Shown piece by piece: positions 9,462 through 18,231 of a stretch of 44,027 bases of DNA; the stretch's first letter is position 1, and the number at the start of each line of letters is the position of its first letter. Source of the stretch: an uncultured Muribaculaceae bacterium (lineage in GTDB: Bacteria > Bacteroidota > Bacteroidia > Bacteroidales > Muribaculaceae); NCBI GenBank assembly GCA_910586455.1, contig CAJUHX010000012.1, positions 1 to 44,027 of the forward strand, in the 5' to 3' direction. The notes below the pieces were generated by a model. The model did not search any database and was not told where the DNA came from. It saw nothing but the letters and a program-made list of their open reading frames with translations. The position numbers and the translations under genes are program-made.

Positions 9462-11903
9462 ATGAAAGCGAATACTATATTATTCTGCGGACTGCTCGCA
9501 GCAACCACACCGGCACTGGCCGGTGTGGTTGCCCGTTTCCCGATGGATATAAAGAACGGCATGATTACCGAAACCGTAAGCAGCAATCAGTTTGCAGTCG
9601 AGGGGCATTTCGCGCCTGAGTCCGTGGCCGGAGCCGAAGGCAATGCCATGCGTTTCGATGGCTATACATCGAAGGTCAACGCCCGCATCGGCAACATACT
9701 CACCGATGCCGAGAAAGTGACAATTTCGCTGTGGGTGGCAGTGCCATCTTATCCTATAGTGGAAATCGACCGCCGGACTACTGCCAAGGTTGCAATAGCA
9801 AGCTGCCTCGATGAAGGTGCCCGCAACGGATTCGGCTTCTTTTTAGGCTTCGACGGCAAATACAGTTTCCGCGCATACATAGGCGGCTGGGGCATGGACA
9901 TAAATGTGGAAAGTCCGCTGCCGGTGTATCAGTGGAACAATCTGGTGGCTGTAATCGACAGTTCGGCCAACACCGTAAAGCTTTATAACAACGGTGAGCT
10001 GGTGGGCCGGAGCCGCTGCACCGGAGGAATGACCGTAAAAGCAGCTGACTTCATTATGGGCCAGGGGCCGACCGACAGCTACAGCGGTCCCTTCCAGCTG
10101 ATGGCTTTCAACGGTCTGCTCGACGATATTAAGATAATGGACAGCGCTGCGAGCGAAGACGAAATCCGCTCGTGGAAAGCTGAAAATCCGGCCAACCTCG
10201 ATATTCCGGCCAGCCGTTTCGCCGACGATATTCTGCGTCCGCGTTTCCATGGCATGCCCGCCGCCGCGTGGACCAATGAGTGCCACGGCATGACCCGGGC
10301 CGATGGTCGCTATCATCTGTTTTTTCAGAAGAATGCCGACGGTCCCTACATGGCTCGTCTGCACTGGGGCCATATAAGCAGTGAGAATCTCTACGACTGG
10401 CGCGAGGAAAAAATAGCCATCGCCCCCGGCGAACCATACGACATCAAGGGCTGCTGGAGCGGATGTGTGTTTACCGACAACGAGATTACAGGTGGAAAAC
10501 CCAACATAATCTACACTGCCGTGGATTATGCACGCGCCACAATAGCGCAGGCCGTGCCCGACGATGCCGCTCTGCTCGACTGGAGCAAATCGTCCGCCAA
10601 TCCCATTATCAACGGCCGCCCGGCCGGTCTGGGCGATGACTTCCGCGACCCCTATTTCTTCCGCAACGCCGACAAGGCATATATAATAGTGGGTTCGTCA
10701 AAGAACGGTGTGGGTACCACTACTCTACACCGTTACAACGCCGGCAACAAGAGCTGGAGCAACGATGGCGACCTCTTCTTCAGCGGCAGCAATGCCGGCC
10801 AGTGCGGTGTATTCTGGGAAATGCCCAACATCACCCCCATGGACAACGGCCGATGGCTCTTTACCGTTACTCCCTTGGGCACCTCTACCGGTGTGCGCAC
10901 TCTCTACTGGACCGGAAGTATCGATGCCGACGGACATTTTGTGCCGGCGTCGAACTTTGCCTCTCCAAAGCAGGTGGAACTGGTGAGCCGCGACGGCTTC
11001 GGTCTGCTCTCGCCTACCATTTATCAGCATGAAGGCAAGACAATTGCCCTTGGTATAGTGCCCGACAAACTCGGCAGTCAGGAAAACTGGAATCTGGGCT
11101 GGGCTCACTGCTACTCACTCCCGCGCGAGTGGTGGCTCAACGACAAGGGCGAACTGATGCAGAAGCCCTTCGAGGGGCTCACAGGCATGCGCGGCAACAC
11201 AAGTTTCAGCCGCAGCAATCTGGAACTCAACGGTTCGCTCGAACTTGGCGATGTCAAAGGCCGTGAGCTGGAGCTATGCGGCGAGTTCGAAGTAGGCAGC
11301 ACTCCTTTCGGCTTCAGGATATTCAAAAATGCAACAGCTTCGGGCTCAATTGTGTACAACCCTAACACTGCCGAACTGACCTGCGATTTCAGCCGTCTGG
11401 CCCGTCTGGTCAACGACGGCGGAGTGTACAACGGCGTATACCGCTGCTCGCTGCCCGAATTCCTGCGCAAGGGCCAGGTGATGAAAATGAACGTGTTTGT
11501 CGACCACTCGATTATCGACATATTCATCAACGACAGCTGGGCCACATCAATCCGCGTGTTCCCCACCGATACCGATGCCGACGGAGCCGAGGTCTACACA
11601 GTGGGGGGAGCTGTAACCGTTAAAAGCCTGAATGCATGGAAACTCGATGTCTCGAGTTTCGGCGGGGTAGGCGATGCGGTTGCCGACGCTCCGTTTTCGG
11701 TGAATGTGTCGGGCGATGCAGTATGCCTCCAAGGATTAAACTCGGATGCCTCGCTGATAATATTCGACATGCAGGGCCGTGCGGTCGACCACCACATTCT
11801 GCCTGCCGGAACAACCGAATACCACACCACCGGCCTCAGCGGCCATTATGTGGTGAGTGTGTCAGCCGCCGGCCACAGGGTAAACCGCACAGTAAGATTT
11901 TAA
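9462..11903 (+). CDS. LamG-GH32 family protein with altered nucleophile motif
   Basis: An 813-residue secreted protein, last in the susC operon, starting 2 bases after the preceding stop. In order: signal peptide (to about 20, ATTPALA), a LamG/concanavalin-like domain (about 22-225, MRFDGYTSKVNA, WNNLVAVIDSS, GLLDDIKIMDSA), a GH32 five-blade propeller (about 245-560), the GH32 C-terminal sandwich (about 570-735, SIIDIFINDSW), and a C-terminal sorting-like segment (IIFDMQGRAV). GH32 marks include HLFFQKN, LHWGHISSENL, stabiliser RDP (R395-D396-P397) and acid/base E453 in WEMPN. The nucleophile site, normally WMNDPNG, reads WTNECHG, so the Asp is E273. A short W-N-E substitution with all else kept suggests a divergent fructanase, a slow enzyme or a binding protein. 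There is no lipobox. Confidence 0.88.
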   Translation: MKANTILFCGLLAATTPALAGVVARFPMDIKNGMITETVSSNQFAVEGHFAPESVAGAEGNAMRFDGYTSKVNARIGNILTDAEKVTISLWVAVPSYPIVEIDRRTTAKVAIASCLDEGARNGFGFFLGFDGKYSFRAYIGGWGMDINVESPLPVYQWNNLVAVIDSSANTVKLYNNGELVGRSRCTGGMTVKAADFIMGQGPTDSYSGPFQLMAFNGLLDDIKIMDSAASEDEIRSWKAENPANLDIPASRFADDILRPRFHGMPAAAWTNECHGMTRADGRYHLFFQKNADGPYMARLHWGHISSENLYDWREEKIAIAPGEPYDIKGCWSGCVFTDNEITGGKPNIIYTAVDYARATIAQAVPDDAALLDWSKSSANPIINGRPAGLGDDFRDPYFFRNADKAYIIVGSSKNGVGTTTLHRYNAGNKSWSNDGDLFFSGSNAGQCGVFWEMPNITPMDNGRWLFTVTPLGTSTGVRTLYWTGSIDADGHFVPASNFASPKQVELVSRDGFGLLSPTIYQHEGKTIALGIVPDKLGSQENWNLGWAHCYSLPREWWLNDKGELMQKPFEGLTGMRGNTSFSRSNLELNGSLELGDVKGRELELCGEFEVGSTPFGFRIFKNATASGSIVYNPNTAELTCDFSRLARLVNDGGVYNGVYRCSLPEFLRKGQVMKMNVFVDHSIIDIFINDSWATSIRVFPTDTDADGAEVYTVGGAVTVKSLNAWKLDVSSFGGVGDAVADAPFSVNVSGDAVCLQGLNSDASLIIFDMQGRAVDHHILPAGTTEYHTTGLSGHYVVSVSAAGHRVNRTVRF

Positions 11904-11932
11904 CAAGGTTTGTAATTTGTAATATGTACTCA

Positions 11933-11959
11933 GGGTCGCAGTGATGCGGCCCTTTTTTT
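11933..11959 (+). terminator. Intrinsic terminator ending the susC operon
   Basis: The stem GGGTCGCA / TGCGGCCC (8 pairs, one G-U) has loop GTGA and is followed by seven T (11953-11959). It lies 30 bases after the GH32 stop codon, so the following DUF4960 gene is likely transcribed separately. Confidence 0.85.
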
Positions 11960-12067
11960 GCAGTCTGCTGTGCGGACTTGTGTAGCGTCGGGTATTACAA
12001 ATGGTGCATACGCACTTCAGTTATAGCCGATGCAACATATTTTATGCTGTATAAGGGCCATATAAGC

Positions 12068-12075
12068 TAATTTTG
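12068..12075 (+). promoter_or_regulatory. -7 promoter element for the second DUF4960 gene
   Basis: TAATTTTG fits TAnnTTTG, 36 bases before the ATG at 12112, downstream of the operon terminator. This supports an independent transcript. The remaining gap (11960-12067) shows no gene. Confidence 0.5.
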
Positions 12076-12111
12076 TGTCATTGGAAAACTAATCAATAAC
12101 TTTAAACTGGA

Positions 12112-13212
12112 ATGAAAACCAATTTACTCAACCGTATCGGCACAGCCGCACTGGCTCTCGCCGCGACAGCAGCCGTTTCGGCTGCCAACCCCAAAGCCGG
12201 CATGCTCATTGGCTACAGCAGTGTTGAAAACGAAAACGCTCAGGAAAGCGTTGCAGCAAAGTTCTTCAAGGAAAAAATCGGCGGCGAGATTATCACTCCC
12301 GCTCAGCTCGAAAAAATCGATGCCTCGAAACTCGACTGCATCTGGATTCATATCGACCGCGTGGAAATAACCAAGGGCTGGGAGAACCTGCCGCAGGTGT
12401 TCAACGACGATGCCGTGATTTCGGCTCTCAAGCAGTTTGTGGCCGAGGGCGGCAACCTGTACTTGAGCAAGTACGCCACCCAGCTGCTTGTTCCCCTCGA
12501 ACGTATGGATGCTGCCTATGCTCCCGGCATAGTTACCGAGAACGGCAACGGCGGCGTAGGTACCGATGTCTGGACCGTGAACGCGCATCTCGGCTACTGG
12601 AAGGGCTACCTCGCTCCCGAGGAAGAACGCGACCTCACTCAGGTGTACGACCGTCGCAGCCACGATATCTATGACGGCCTTAGCACATGGCCCGCACACT
12701 GCGGACTCGGCTTCAGCGAGTTCGAAACCGAGAGCTTCCCGCTGCTGGGCACCGGCGACGGTACCGAAATGCACCGCGAAGACCATAACTGCATGTGGGA
12801 CCTCAACTCCTATCAGTACACTGCAGAGGGCCGCAATACCGTGGAGCGCTTCGAAGCCCAGAACAATGCCACAGTACTCGGTACCTGGGGTCATGTTATA
12901 GACTTTGCGGTTGCCGGTATTGTGGATTTCGCTCCTGCCGCCGACGGCGAGGGCCGCATAGTGGCAAATGGTATGGCTGCCTTCGAGTGGGCTCCGCGCA
13001 CCGGTATCAACAAGTTCCACGATAACCTCGAAAAGTTTACTTCAAACGTAATTGATTATCTCACCGACCCTCTCAACACCGGTGTAAGCGTAATCGAAGC
13101 CGAAACCGCGCTGCCGGTATATTACAACCTGCAGGGCATGCGTGTCGAGAATCCTTCCGCCGGCCTGTATATCAAGGTCGAGGGCAAGAAGGCTACCAAA
13201 GTAGTACTCTGA
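12112..13212 (+). CDS. Second DUF4960 protein, secreted, with YNLQG C-terminal tail
   Basis: A 366-residue paralogue of the DUF4960 domain at 8305. It has a Sec signal peptide cleaved near AVSAA and no lipobox Cys, so it is periplasmic or released, and it lacks the N-terminal Fn3-like domain. The alpha/beta core is kept (GMLIGYSSVENENAQ, LDCIWIHID, FVAEGGNLYLSKYATQL), as are REDHNCMWDLNSY and TWGHVIDFAV. About 40 C-terminal residues (LPVYYNLQGMRVENPSAGLY) match the short tail common on secreted Prevotella and Muribaculaceae proteins, which resembles a reduced T9SS-type sorting domain. It has its own promoter and terminator and lies between the two susCD sets. Substrate or ligand is unknown; a fructan-related role is inferred from position. 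Confidence 0.85.
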   Translation: MKTNLLNRIGTAALALAATAAVSAANPKAGMLIGYSSVENENAQESVAAKFFKEKIGGEIITPAQLEKIDASKLDCIWIHIDRVEITKGWENLPQVFNDDAVISALKQFVAEGGNLYLSKYATQLLVPLERMDAAYAPGIVTENGNGGVGTDVWTVNAHLGYWKGYLAPEEERDLTQVYDRRSHDIYDGLSTWPAHCGLGFSEFETESFPLLGTGDGTEMHREDHNCMWDLNSYQYTAEGRNTVERFEAQNNATVLGTWGHVIDFAVAGIVDFAPAADGEGRIVANGMAAFEWAPRTGINKFHDNLEKFTSNVIDYLTDPLNTGVSVIEAETALPVYYNLQGMRVENPSAGLYIKVEGKKATKVVL

Positions 13213-13230
13213 TATCGTTACATACAATAA

Positions 13231-13268
13231 AAACAGGCGCCCTGTCGCAATCGACAGGGCGCCTGTTT
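13231..13268. terminator. Bidirectional terminator, perfect 17-bp stem
   Basis: Left arm 13231-13247 and right arm 13252-13268 are exact reverse complements (core CAGGCGCCCTGTCG) around a 4-base loop, with A-rich and T-rich ends on both sides. It sits between the convergent DUF4960 gene and the minus-strand susD and can serve both. Confidence 0.9.
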
Positions 13269-13300
13269 ATGCTATTTTGACTGTAGTGACGTTCTGACGT

Positions 13301-15037
13301 TTACCATCCTGGATTCTGGCTTAAGTTGCGGTTGCGGTCGAGCTCCACAAGCGGTATAGGCCATAGTTCGTGGCGGGGCTGGTAGGTGCGGGTGTACATC
13401 AGGTCGCCGAAAATATCGGTGGCGTCGTGTACCGACTGCTGCAACATGCCCCAGCGGCGCAGGTCCCAGTAGCGCTGACCTTCGCCGGCAAGTTCAAAGG
13501 CCCGTTCGCGGCGTATGCGCAGGGCCATTTGGTCTTTATCGTTCACTTTCAGCCATTCGGGTCCGCTGTTGAGGCCCGGCATGCCTACACGTGCGCGTAC
13601 CTTATTAAGTTCGTTTATGGCTTCGGGCAATTGGCCGTTCTCATTGTAGGCTTCGGCCAGCATCAGCAGCACGTCGGCCAGACGTATCAGCGGAAATTCG
13701 TAAGGGGTGCGGTTGTATTCGCCCCAGTAGCCGTCGAGGTTGCCGGTGGGTATGAACTTGCGCCAGAAGTAAGAGTTCCAGCCCTCGGAGTTGCGTATGA
13801 ACGCCATGGCTTCCATGGGGGCGCCTCCTTGTGTAGGGTCGGCCAGCACAAACTGTTTGTCCATGGGCTGGCTTCCTGCATCGGTGCCAAGATAATGCGA
13901 GTAGGGTGTGATTATGTTCAGACAAAGGCGAGGGTCGCGCAGACGGTAGGCGTCGGCCACACGGGTGGTATCGCACTGCAGGGTACTCGTTACGGTGGTA
14001 CTTCCGTCATCTATTGCCACGCACATTAGCTTGCGGCGCTCGTCGGGTCCGGCTTGGTTGAATCCGGCGAAGACATCGTTCCAGTCGAACGGTGAGCCGT
14101 CGGTATTTTCGTACATATCGGCCAAGGTGGTCGACGGCACTATACTGTTGGAGGCTATAAGTCGCATGGTCGACTTGTTGCCGAAGTACGACACAATGTC
14201 GAGGGCATAGCCGGCAGTGTTGCCGTCAAGGCTCTGGACTGAAAAAATCATTTCGTTGCTGTGGCGTCCGTTATATAGCCGGAAAAGCTCGTTATAGTCG
14301 GAGTGGAGTTCGTAGCCGTAGTTGTTGTGCCGGTTATAGATAATCTCTTCAAAGTCGTCGATGGCTTCCTGCCAGCGTCCGTTGTAGAGGTAAACTTTGC
14401 CACGCAGGGCGTAAGCGGCTCCTTTGGTGGCGCGTCCGAGGTCGGCCTGTTCCCATGCCACAGGCAGCAGGGATATGGCTTCGCCGAGGTCATCGAGCAC
14501 GTGTTGCAGCAGTTCGTCGTAGCTGCAGCGTGGAGAGTCGAGCGAGGCGAACTCCAGGTTGATATCGCAGCTTTCGTCGTAGTAAGGCACTCCTCCCCAG
14601 CAGTTGAGCATGCGGAAGTATGCCATGGCACGCAGGAATTTGGCTTCGCCTGTGACACGCTCAATGGTTTCGCTGCTCACGGGCATGCCCTTGACATTGC
14701 GTATCACTGTATTGGAGCGGTGTACCAGTTCGTAGAGGTACTGCCAGTGGTTGGCCACGCCGCCTGAGGCCGATGAGAATGACGTGCCGCGCGAGATGTC
14801 GGCCCACGGAGTAGTGCCGTCGGCCAGGTCGCTGCACATGTCGAATGTGAATTCAAGGCCGAAGCACCAGGGCGCTTTCATGGCTGCGTACATGCCTATG
14901 GCTGCCTGGCGAGCGTGTTCCTCGGTCTGCCAGAAAGTGGCGTCGCTGAGCTGGTCGCCGGGTGCGAAATCGAGTGTTTCGCAGGCGCTGAGCATAGTGG
15001 CTGTCAGCGCCAGGGCTATGGTATGGTGTAGTTTCAT
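13301..15037 (-). CDS. SusD-like outer-membrane lipoprotein (second pair)
   Basis: A 578-residue SusD/RagB lipoprotein with lipobox Cys19 (MLSAC). Family marks: AKFLRAMAYFRMLNCWGGVPYY in the N-terminal half, AAYALRGKVYLYNGRWQEAI (TPR-like), and C-terminally FPLIRLADVLLMLAEAYNENG, RIRRERAFELAGEGQRYWDLRRWG and LWPIPLVELDRN. It follows its susC with a 5-base gap on the minus strand. It is clearly diverged from the SusD at 6626 and is not a recent copy, so it may bind a different fructan linkage or chain length, or a different glycan. Confidence 0.97.
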   Translation of the reverse strand: MKLHHTIALALTATMLSACETLDFAPGDQLSDATFWQTEEHARQAAIGMYAAMKAPWCFGLEFTFDMCSDLADGTTPWADISRGTSFSSASGGVANHWQYLYELVHRSNTVIRNVKGMPVSSETIERVTGEAKFLRAMAYFRMLNCWGGVPYYDESCDINLEFASLDSPRCSYDELLQHVLDDLGEAISLLPVAWEQADLGRATKGAAYALRGKVYLYNGRWQEAIDDFEEIIYNRHNNYGYELHSDYNELFRLYNGRHSNEMIFSVQSLDGNTAGYALDIVSYFGNKSTMRLIASNSIVPSTTLADMYENTDGSPFDWNDVFAGFNQAGPDERRKLMCVAIDDGSTTVTSTLQCDTTRVADAYRLRDPRLCLNIITPYSHYLGTDAGSQPMDKQFVLADPTQGGAPMEAMAFIRNSEGWNSYFWRKFIPTGNLDGYWGEYNRTPYEFPLIRLADVLLMLAEAYNENGQLPEAINELNKVRARVGMPGLNSGPEWLKVNDKDQMALRIRRERAFELAGEGQRYWDLRRWGMLQQSVHDATDIFGDLMYTRTYQPRHELWPIPLVELDRNRNLSQNPGW

Positions 15038-15042
15038 TTTGG

Positions 15043-18000
15043 TCAGAATGATATGTTGATGCCTACTGAATACTGGCGTATGGCGGGATAGCCCACGTTT
15101 GCTCCAATCTCTGGATCGAAGCCCGGAAACGAAGTGATGGTAAACAGATTGTCGATACTGGTGTATACACGCAGATTTTCAACGAAGAAGCGTCGGCTGA
15201 CACTTTGCGGCACCGTGTAGCCGAGCTGTATGTTCTTGCAGCGGAAGTAGGCTGCGTTCTGTATGAATGCGTCGCTGGCTATATTGTTTTTGCCGTTGGC
15301 GTTGTTGCGGAGTATGGGGTAGATTGAGTTGTAGGGGTTCTCCGGAGTCCAGGCGTTGTCGGTTATGTCCTTGACCAGCGACTGGCCCATTACGGTTACG
15401 AAGCGGAATGCCTGATTGTTGTAATACACGCTGTGGTCGCCCACTCCCTGAAAGAGGGCGCTGAAGTCGATGCCGCGCCATGAGGCTCCAAGACTGATGC
15501 CGTAGGTGAGGCGCGGTGTGGTACCGTGGCCGATTTCCACACGGTCGTCAGCGTCGAGTTTCCCGTCGTGGTTGGCGTCGGCGAAGAGAAAGTCGCCCAG
15601 TTCGGGACGCTGGTAGGTGGCGAAGTAATCCGGGTTTGCGTCTACCAGACTCTGAACGTAGTCGAGGTCGGCCTGATCGCGGACTATGCGGTCGACGGTA
15701 ATCACATACAGCTGGTCGATGGGGTGTCCTTCCTGGGTTTTGTACACACCGTTTATTGAAGCCACATCGCCCTGGAAGCGAGTAACCTTGTTGCTTACGA
15801 AGCCCATGTTGAAACCGGCGTGGTACGACACGCTGCCTATGCGGTCGGCCCACTGCAGGTCCACTTCAAGACCCTTGTTGCATACCTCGCCGGCATTTTG
15901 GTTGGGTACCGTGGAGGTGCCGTGCTCCAGAGGTGCAGGCAGCGATATGAGTATGCCTTTGGTGAGTTTGCGGTAGATATCGAACGAGGCGCTCAGTCGA
16001 CTGTTGAACAGCGAGGCATCCAGGCCGATATTGGCCATACAGGTCTTTTCCCACGACAGATTGGGGTTCGACAGCACCGCCTGTGCAAAGCCTCCGGCTA
16101 TACTGCCGTTGAGCACATATCCGGCGGTGGCGAAGAGCGAGCGGTACATATAGTAGCTGGTGGTGGCGTTGTTGCCGAGCGAGCCGTACGAGGCGCGCAG
16201 TTTCAGATTGTCGAGCCACGCCGAGCTGCCCTGCATGAACTTTTCGTGCGATATGCGCCAGGCTGCCGATACCGAGGGGAAGTAGCCCCAGCGGTGGCCC
16301 GGGGCGAACTTCGATGAACCGTCGGCCCTGAGGTTGGCTTCAAGCAGATATTTGTCGGCCCAGTTTAAGTTTATTCGTCCGAAATACGACCGCATCGACC
16401 ACTCGGTGTAGTTGCCTGCTATGGGACCGTTGGTGGTGGCGGCATCGATTGAGGTCAGAGAGTCGTCGGTAAGGTCGTAACGCAGAAAACTTTCGTATTC
16501 GTTCTTATCGTATTCCTGACCGGCGCCAAGCAGTACGGTGGTGCTGAGGTCGGAAAGTTTAAAGGAGTATGATGCCGTGATGTCGCTGCTGCGGTAGTTG
16601 TCGGCGTAGTTGTAGCGGCGAATGTAGGTTCGCACCACCCCCTCGCGTATCAGCACCGGCCCGTCGGCAGTAAAGCGGTAGAGGTCGCGGTCGGTGAGGT
16701 GCTGTTCTACCCGGCGGTCCCAGTAATTGTATGAGAACGAGCCTTGTATGCTCAGCCCTTTCAGCGGCTGTAGCCGTGCATACAGTTTGGTTACTATGCG
16801 GCGGGTGCGGGTAGGGAACTCACTTTTGTAGAACCACTGACGGCGGTATGGGTTGAAATTGCTCACATTCTCTTCCTCGGGATTCTGTATGCCGCCGTAC
16901 AGTCCTGTGGCGGGGTCGTATAGAGTCATGCCGGGTACGGTGTTGAAGGCTCCCGAACCGAAAATCACGTCGCCGCCTGCGGTGGCGTTTTCTGCCGATG
17001 GGTTATTGTTGTCGATATAGCCGAAGATGTCGGTGCCTACAGTCAGCCATGGTTTTATGGTCACGTCGAGGTTGCTGCGCAGCTGGTAGCGGCGGTAGTC
17101 GGTGTAGTAAATCATGCCGGGGTTGTCCACCAGACCGAGCGAAATGTTGTAGCGGGCGCGCTTGCCGCCGCCTGTTACCGACAGGTTGTGGTTCTGTACC
17201 ACCGACGGGTTGCGGTATATATGGTCCTGCCAGTCGGTATTGGGGTATATGGTGGGATTTTGTCCAGCATCGTTGCGCCACTCGTCGATTTTACCTTGTG
17301 AGAATCGCGGAGCCTGTCCGTTGACTATGAGGGCTGCGTTCTGAATCTCCATGAAGTCGGCGTAATCGGTCACGAGGTTCATGCGTTTGGCTACAGTTTC
17401 GAACGATACATTGCCGCTGTAAGTCAGCCTCGGAGCCGCCTGCATGCCATGGCGTGTGGTAACCAAAATCACGCCGTTGGCTGCTCTGGAACCGTAGATG
17501 GCAGCCGAAGCGGCGTCTTTGAGTATCGATATGTTGTCGATGTCCTGCGGATTTATGTCGCTCAGGCTTATACCGGTCACGCCATCGACCACTACCAGGG
17601 GGGCCGAGTCGTTGAGTGTGCCCTGGCCGCGTACGGTTATTTTCCGGGACTCGTAGCCGGGTGTGTTGCCGCCGCTGTTGCTCACCGAAAGTCCCGGTGC
17701 CAGGCCCGCCAATGCATTCGCTACATTGGTAACGGGCCTGTCGGCGAGAGCCGCCGGGCTGATTGTCGAAACTGAGCCGGTAAGGTCGACTTTTCGCTGG
17801 GTTGCATAGCCAACCACAACTATGTCGTCAAGCTCTTCCACGCTACTATAAAGAACAACGCTATAGGATGATTTCCCCTTTACTATCTCAGTAACTGAGG
17901 GCTTCATACCAACATAATTAATTTCAAGACGGCTGCCCGCCGGAGCGTCGGCAATGTCGAAGCGGCCTTGAATGTCGGTGACGACTGCACCGGTATCAGA

Positions 18001-18153
18001 GCCCGCTACAGCTACTGTGGCACCGGCCACAGGGTCGCCGTTCTCGTCATATACCACACCGGAAACTCCCGGCAGGGAGTTCTCGGCGCGTACATGAAAA
18101 TTCAGTGACAGCAGACTGGCGCCTAAAGCGGCGATTAAATATTTTTGTAGCAT
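15043..18153 (-). CDS. SusC-like TonB-dependent transporter (second pair)
   Basis: A 1036-residue importer with a signal peptide (ending near FHVRA), carboxypeptidase-regulatory-like domain (GVVYDENGDPVAGATVAV), TonB box DDIVVVGY, plug (PVTNVANALAGLAPGLSV, ITVRGQGTLNDSAPLVVVDGVTG, AASAAIYGSRAANGVILVTT) and beta-barrel ending YSVGINISF. It leads the second susCD operon, which converges on the first. No sensor, anti-sigma factor or enzyme is attached to this pair, so it may depend on the hybrid sensor at 581. Substrate is inferred only. Confidence 0.97.
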   Translation of the reverse strand: MLQKYLIAALGASLLSLNFHVRAENSLPGVSGVVYDENGDPVAGATVAVAGSDTGAVVTDIQGRFDIADAPAGSRLEINYVGMKPSVTEIVKGKSSYSVVLYSSVEELDDIVVVGYATQRKVDLTGSVSTISPAALADRPVTNVANALAGLAPGLSVSNSGGNTPGYESRKITVRGQGTLNDSAPLVVVDGVTGISLSDINPQDIDNISILKDAASAAIYGSRAANGVILVTTRHGMQAAPRLTYSGNVSFETVAKRMNLVTDYADFMEIQNAALIVNGQAPRFSQGKIDEWRNDAGQNPTIYPNTDWQDHIYRNPSVVQNHNLSVTGGGKRARYNISLGLVDNPGMIYYTDYRRYQLRSNLDVTIKPWLTVGTDIFGYIDNNNPSAENATAGGDVIFGSGAFNTVPGMTLYDPATGLYGGIQNPEEENVSNFNPYRRQWFYKSEFPTRTRRIVTKLYARLQPLKGLSIQGSFSYNYWDRRVEQHLTDRDLYRFTADGPVLIREGVVRTYIRRYNYADNYRSSDITASYSFKLSDLSTTVLLGAGQEYDKNEYESFLRYDLTDDSLTSIDAATTNGPIAGNYTEWSMRSYFGRINLNWADKYLLEANLRADGSSKFAPGHRWGYFPSVSAAWRISHEKFMQGSSAWLDNLKLRASYGSLGNNATTSYYMYRSLFATAGYVLNGSIAGGFAQAVLSNPNLSWEKTCMANIGLDASLFNSRLSASFDIYRKLTKGILISLPAPLEHGTSTVPNQNAGEVCNKGLEVDLQWADRIGSVSYHAGFNMGFVSNKVTRFQGDVASINGVYKTQEGHPIDQLYVITVDRIVRDQADLDYVQSLVDANPDYFATYQRPELGDFLFADANHDGKLDADDRVEIGHGTTPRLTYGISLGASWRGIDFSALFQGVGDHSVYYNNQAFRFVTVMGQSLVKDITDNAWTPENPYNSIYPILRNNANGKNNIASDAFIQNAAYFRCKNIQLGYTVPQSVSRRFFVENLRVYTSIDNLFTITSFPGFDPEIGANVGYPAIRQYSVGINISF

Positions 18154-18172
18154 ATCGGATGGTTTTGCACGC

Positions 18173-18180
18173 CAAAATTA
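18173..18180 (-). promoter_or_regulatory. -7 promoter element for the second susCD pair
   Basis: On the minus strand the sequence is TAATTTTG, 19 bases upstream of the SusC start at 18153. It is the same octamer as before the first susC and the second DUF4960 gene. No standard -33 is visible. Confidence 0.5.
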
Positions 18181-18231
18181 CAACGTTAAAACCAAATTAT
18201 ATGCAGTGTGTAAACGAACAACCGTTAATTG

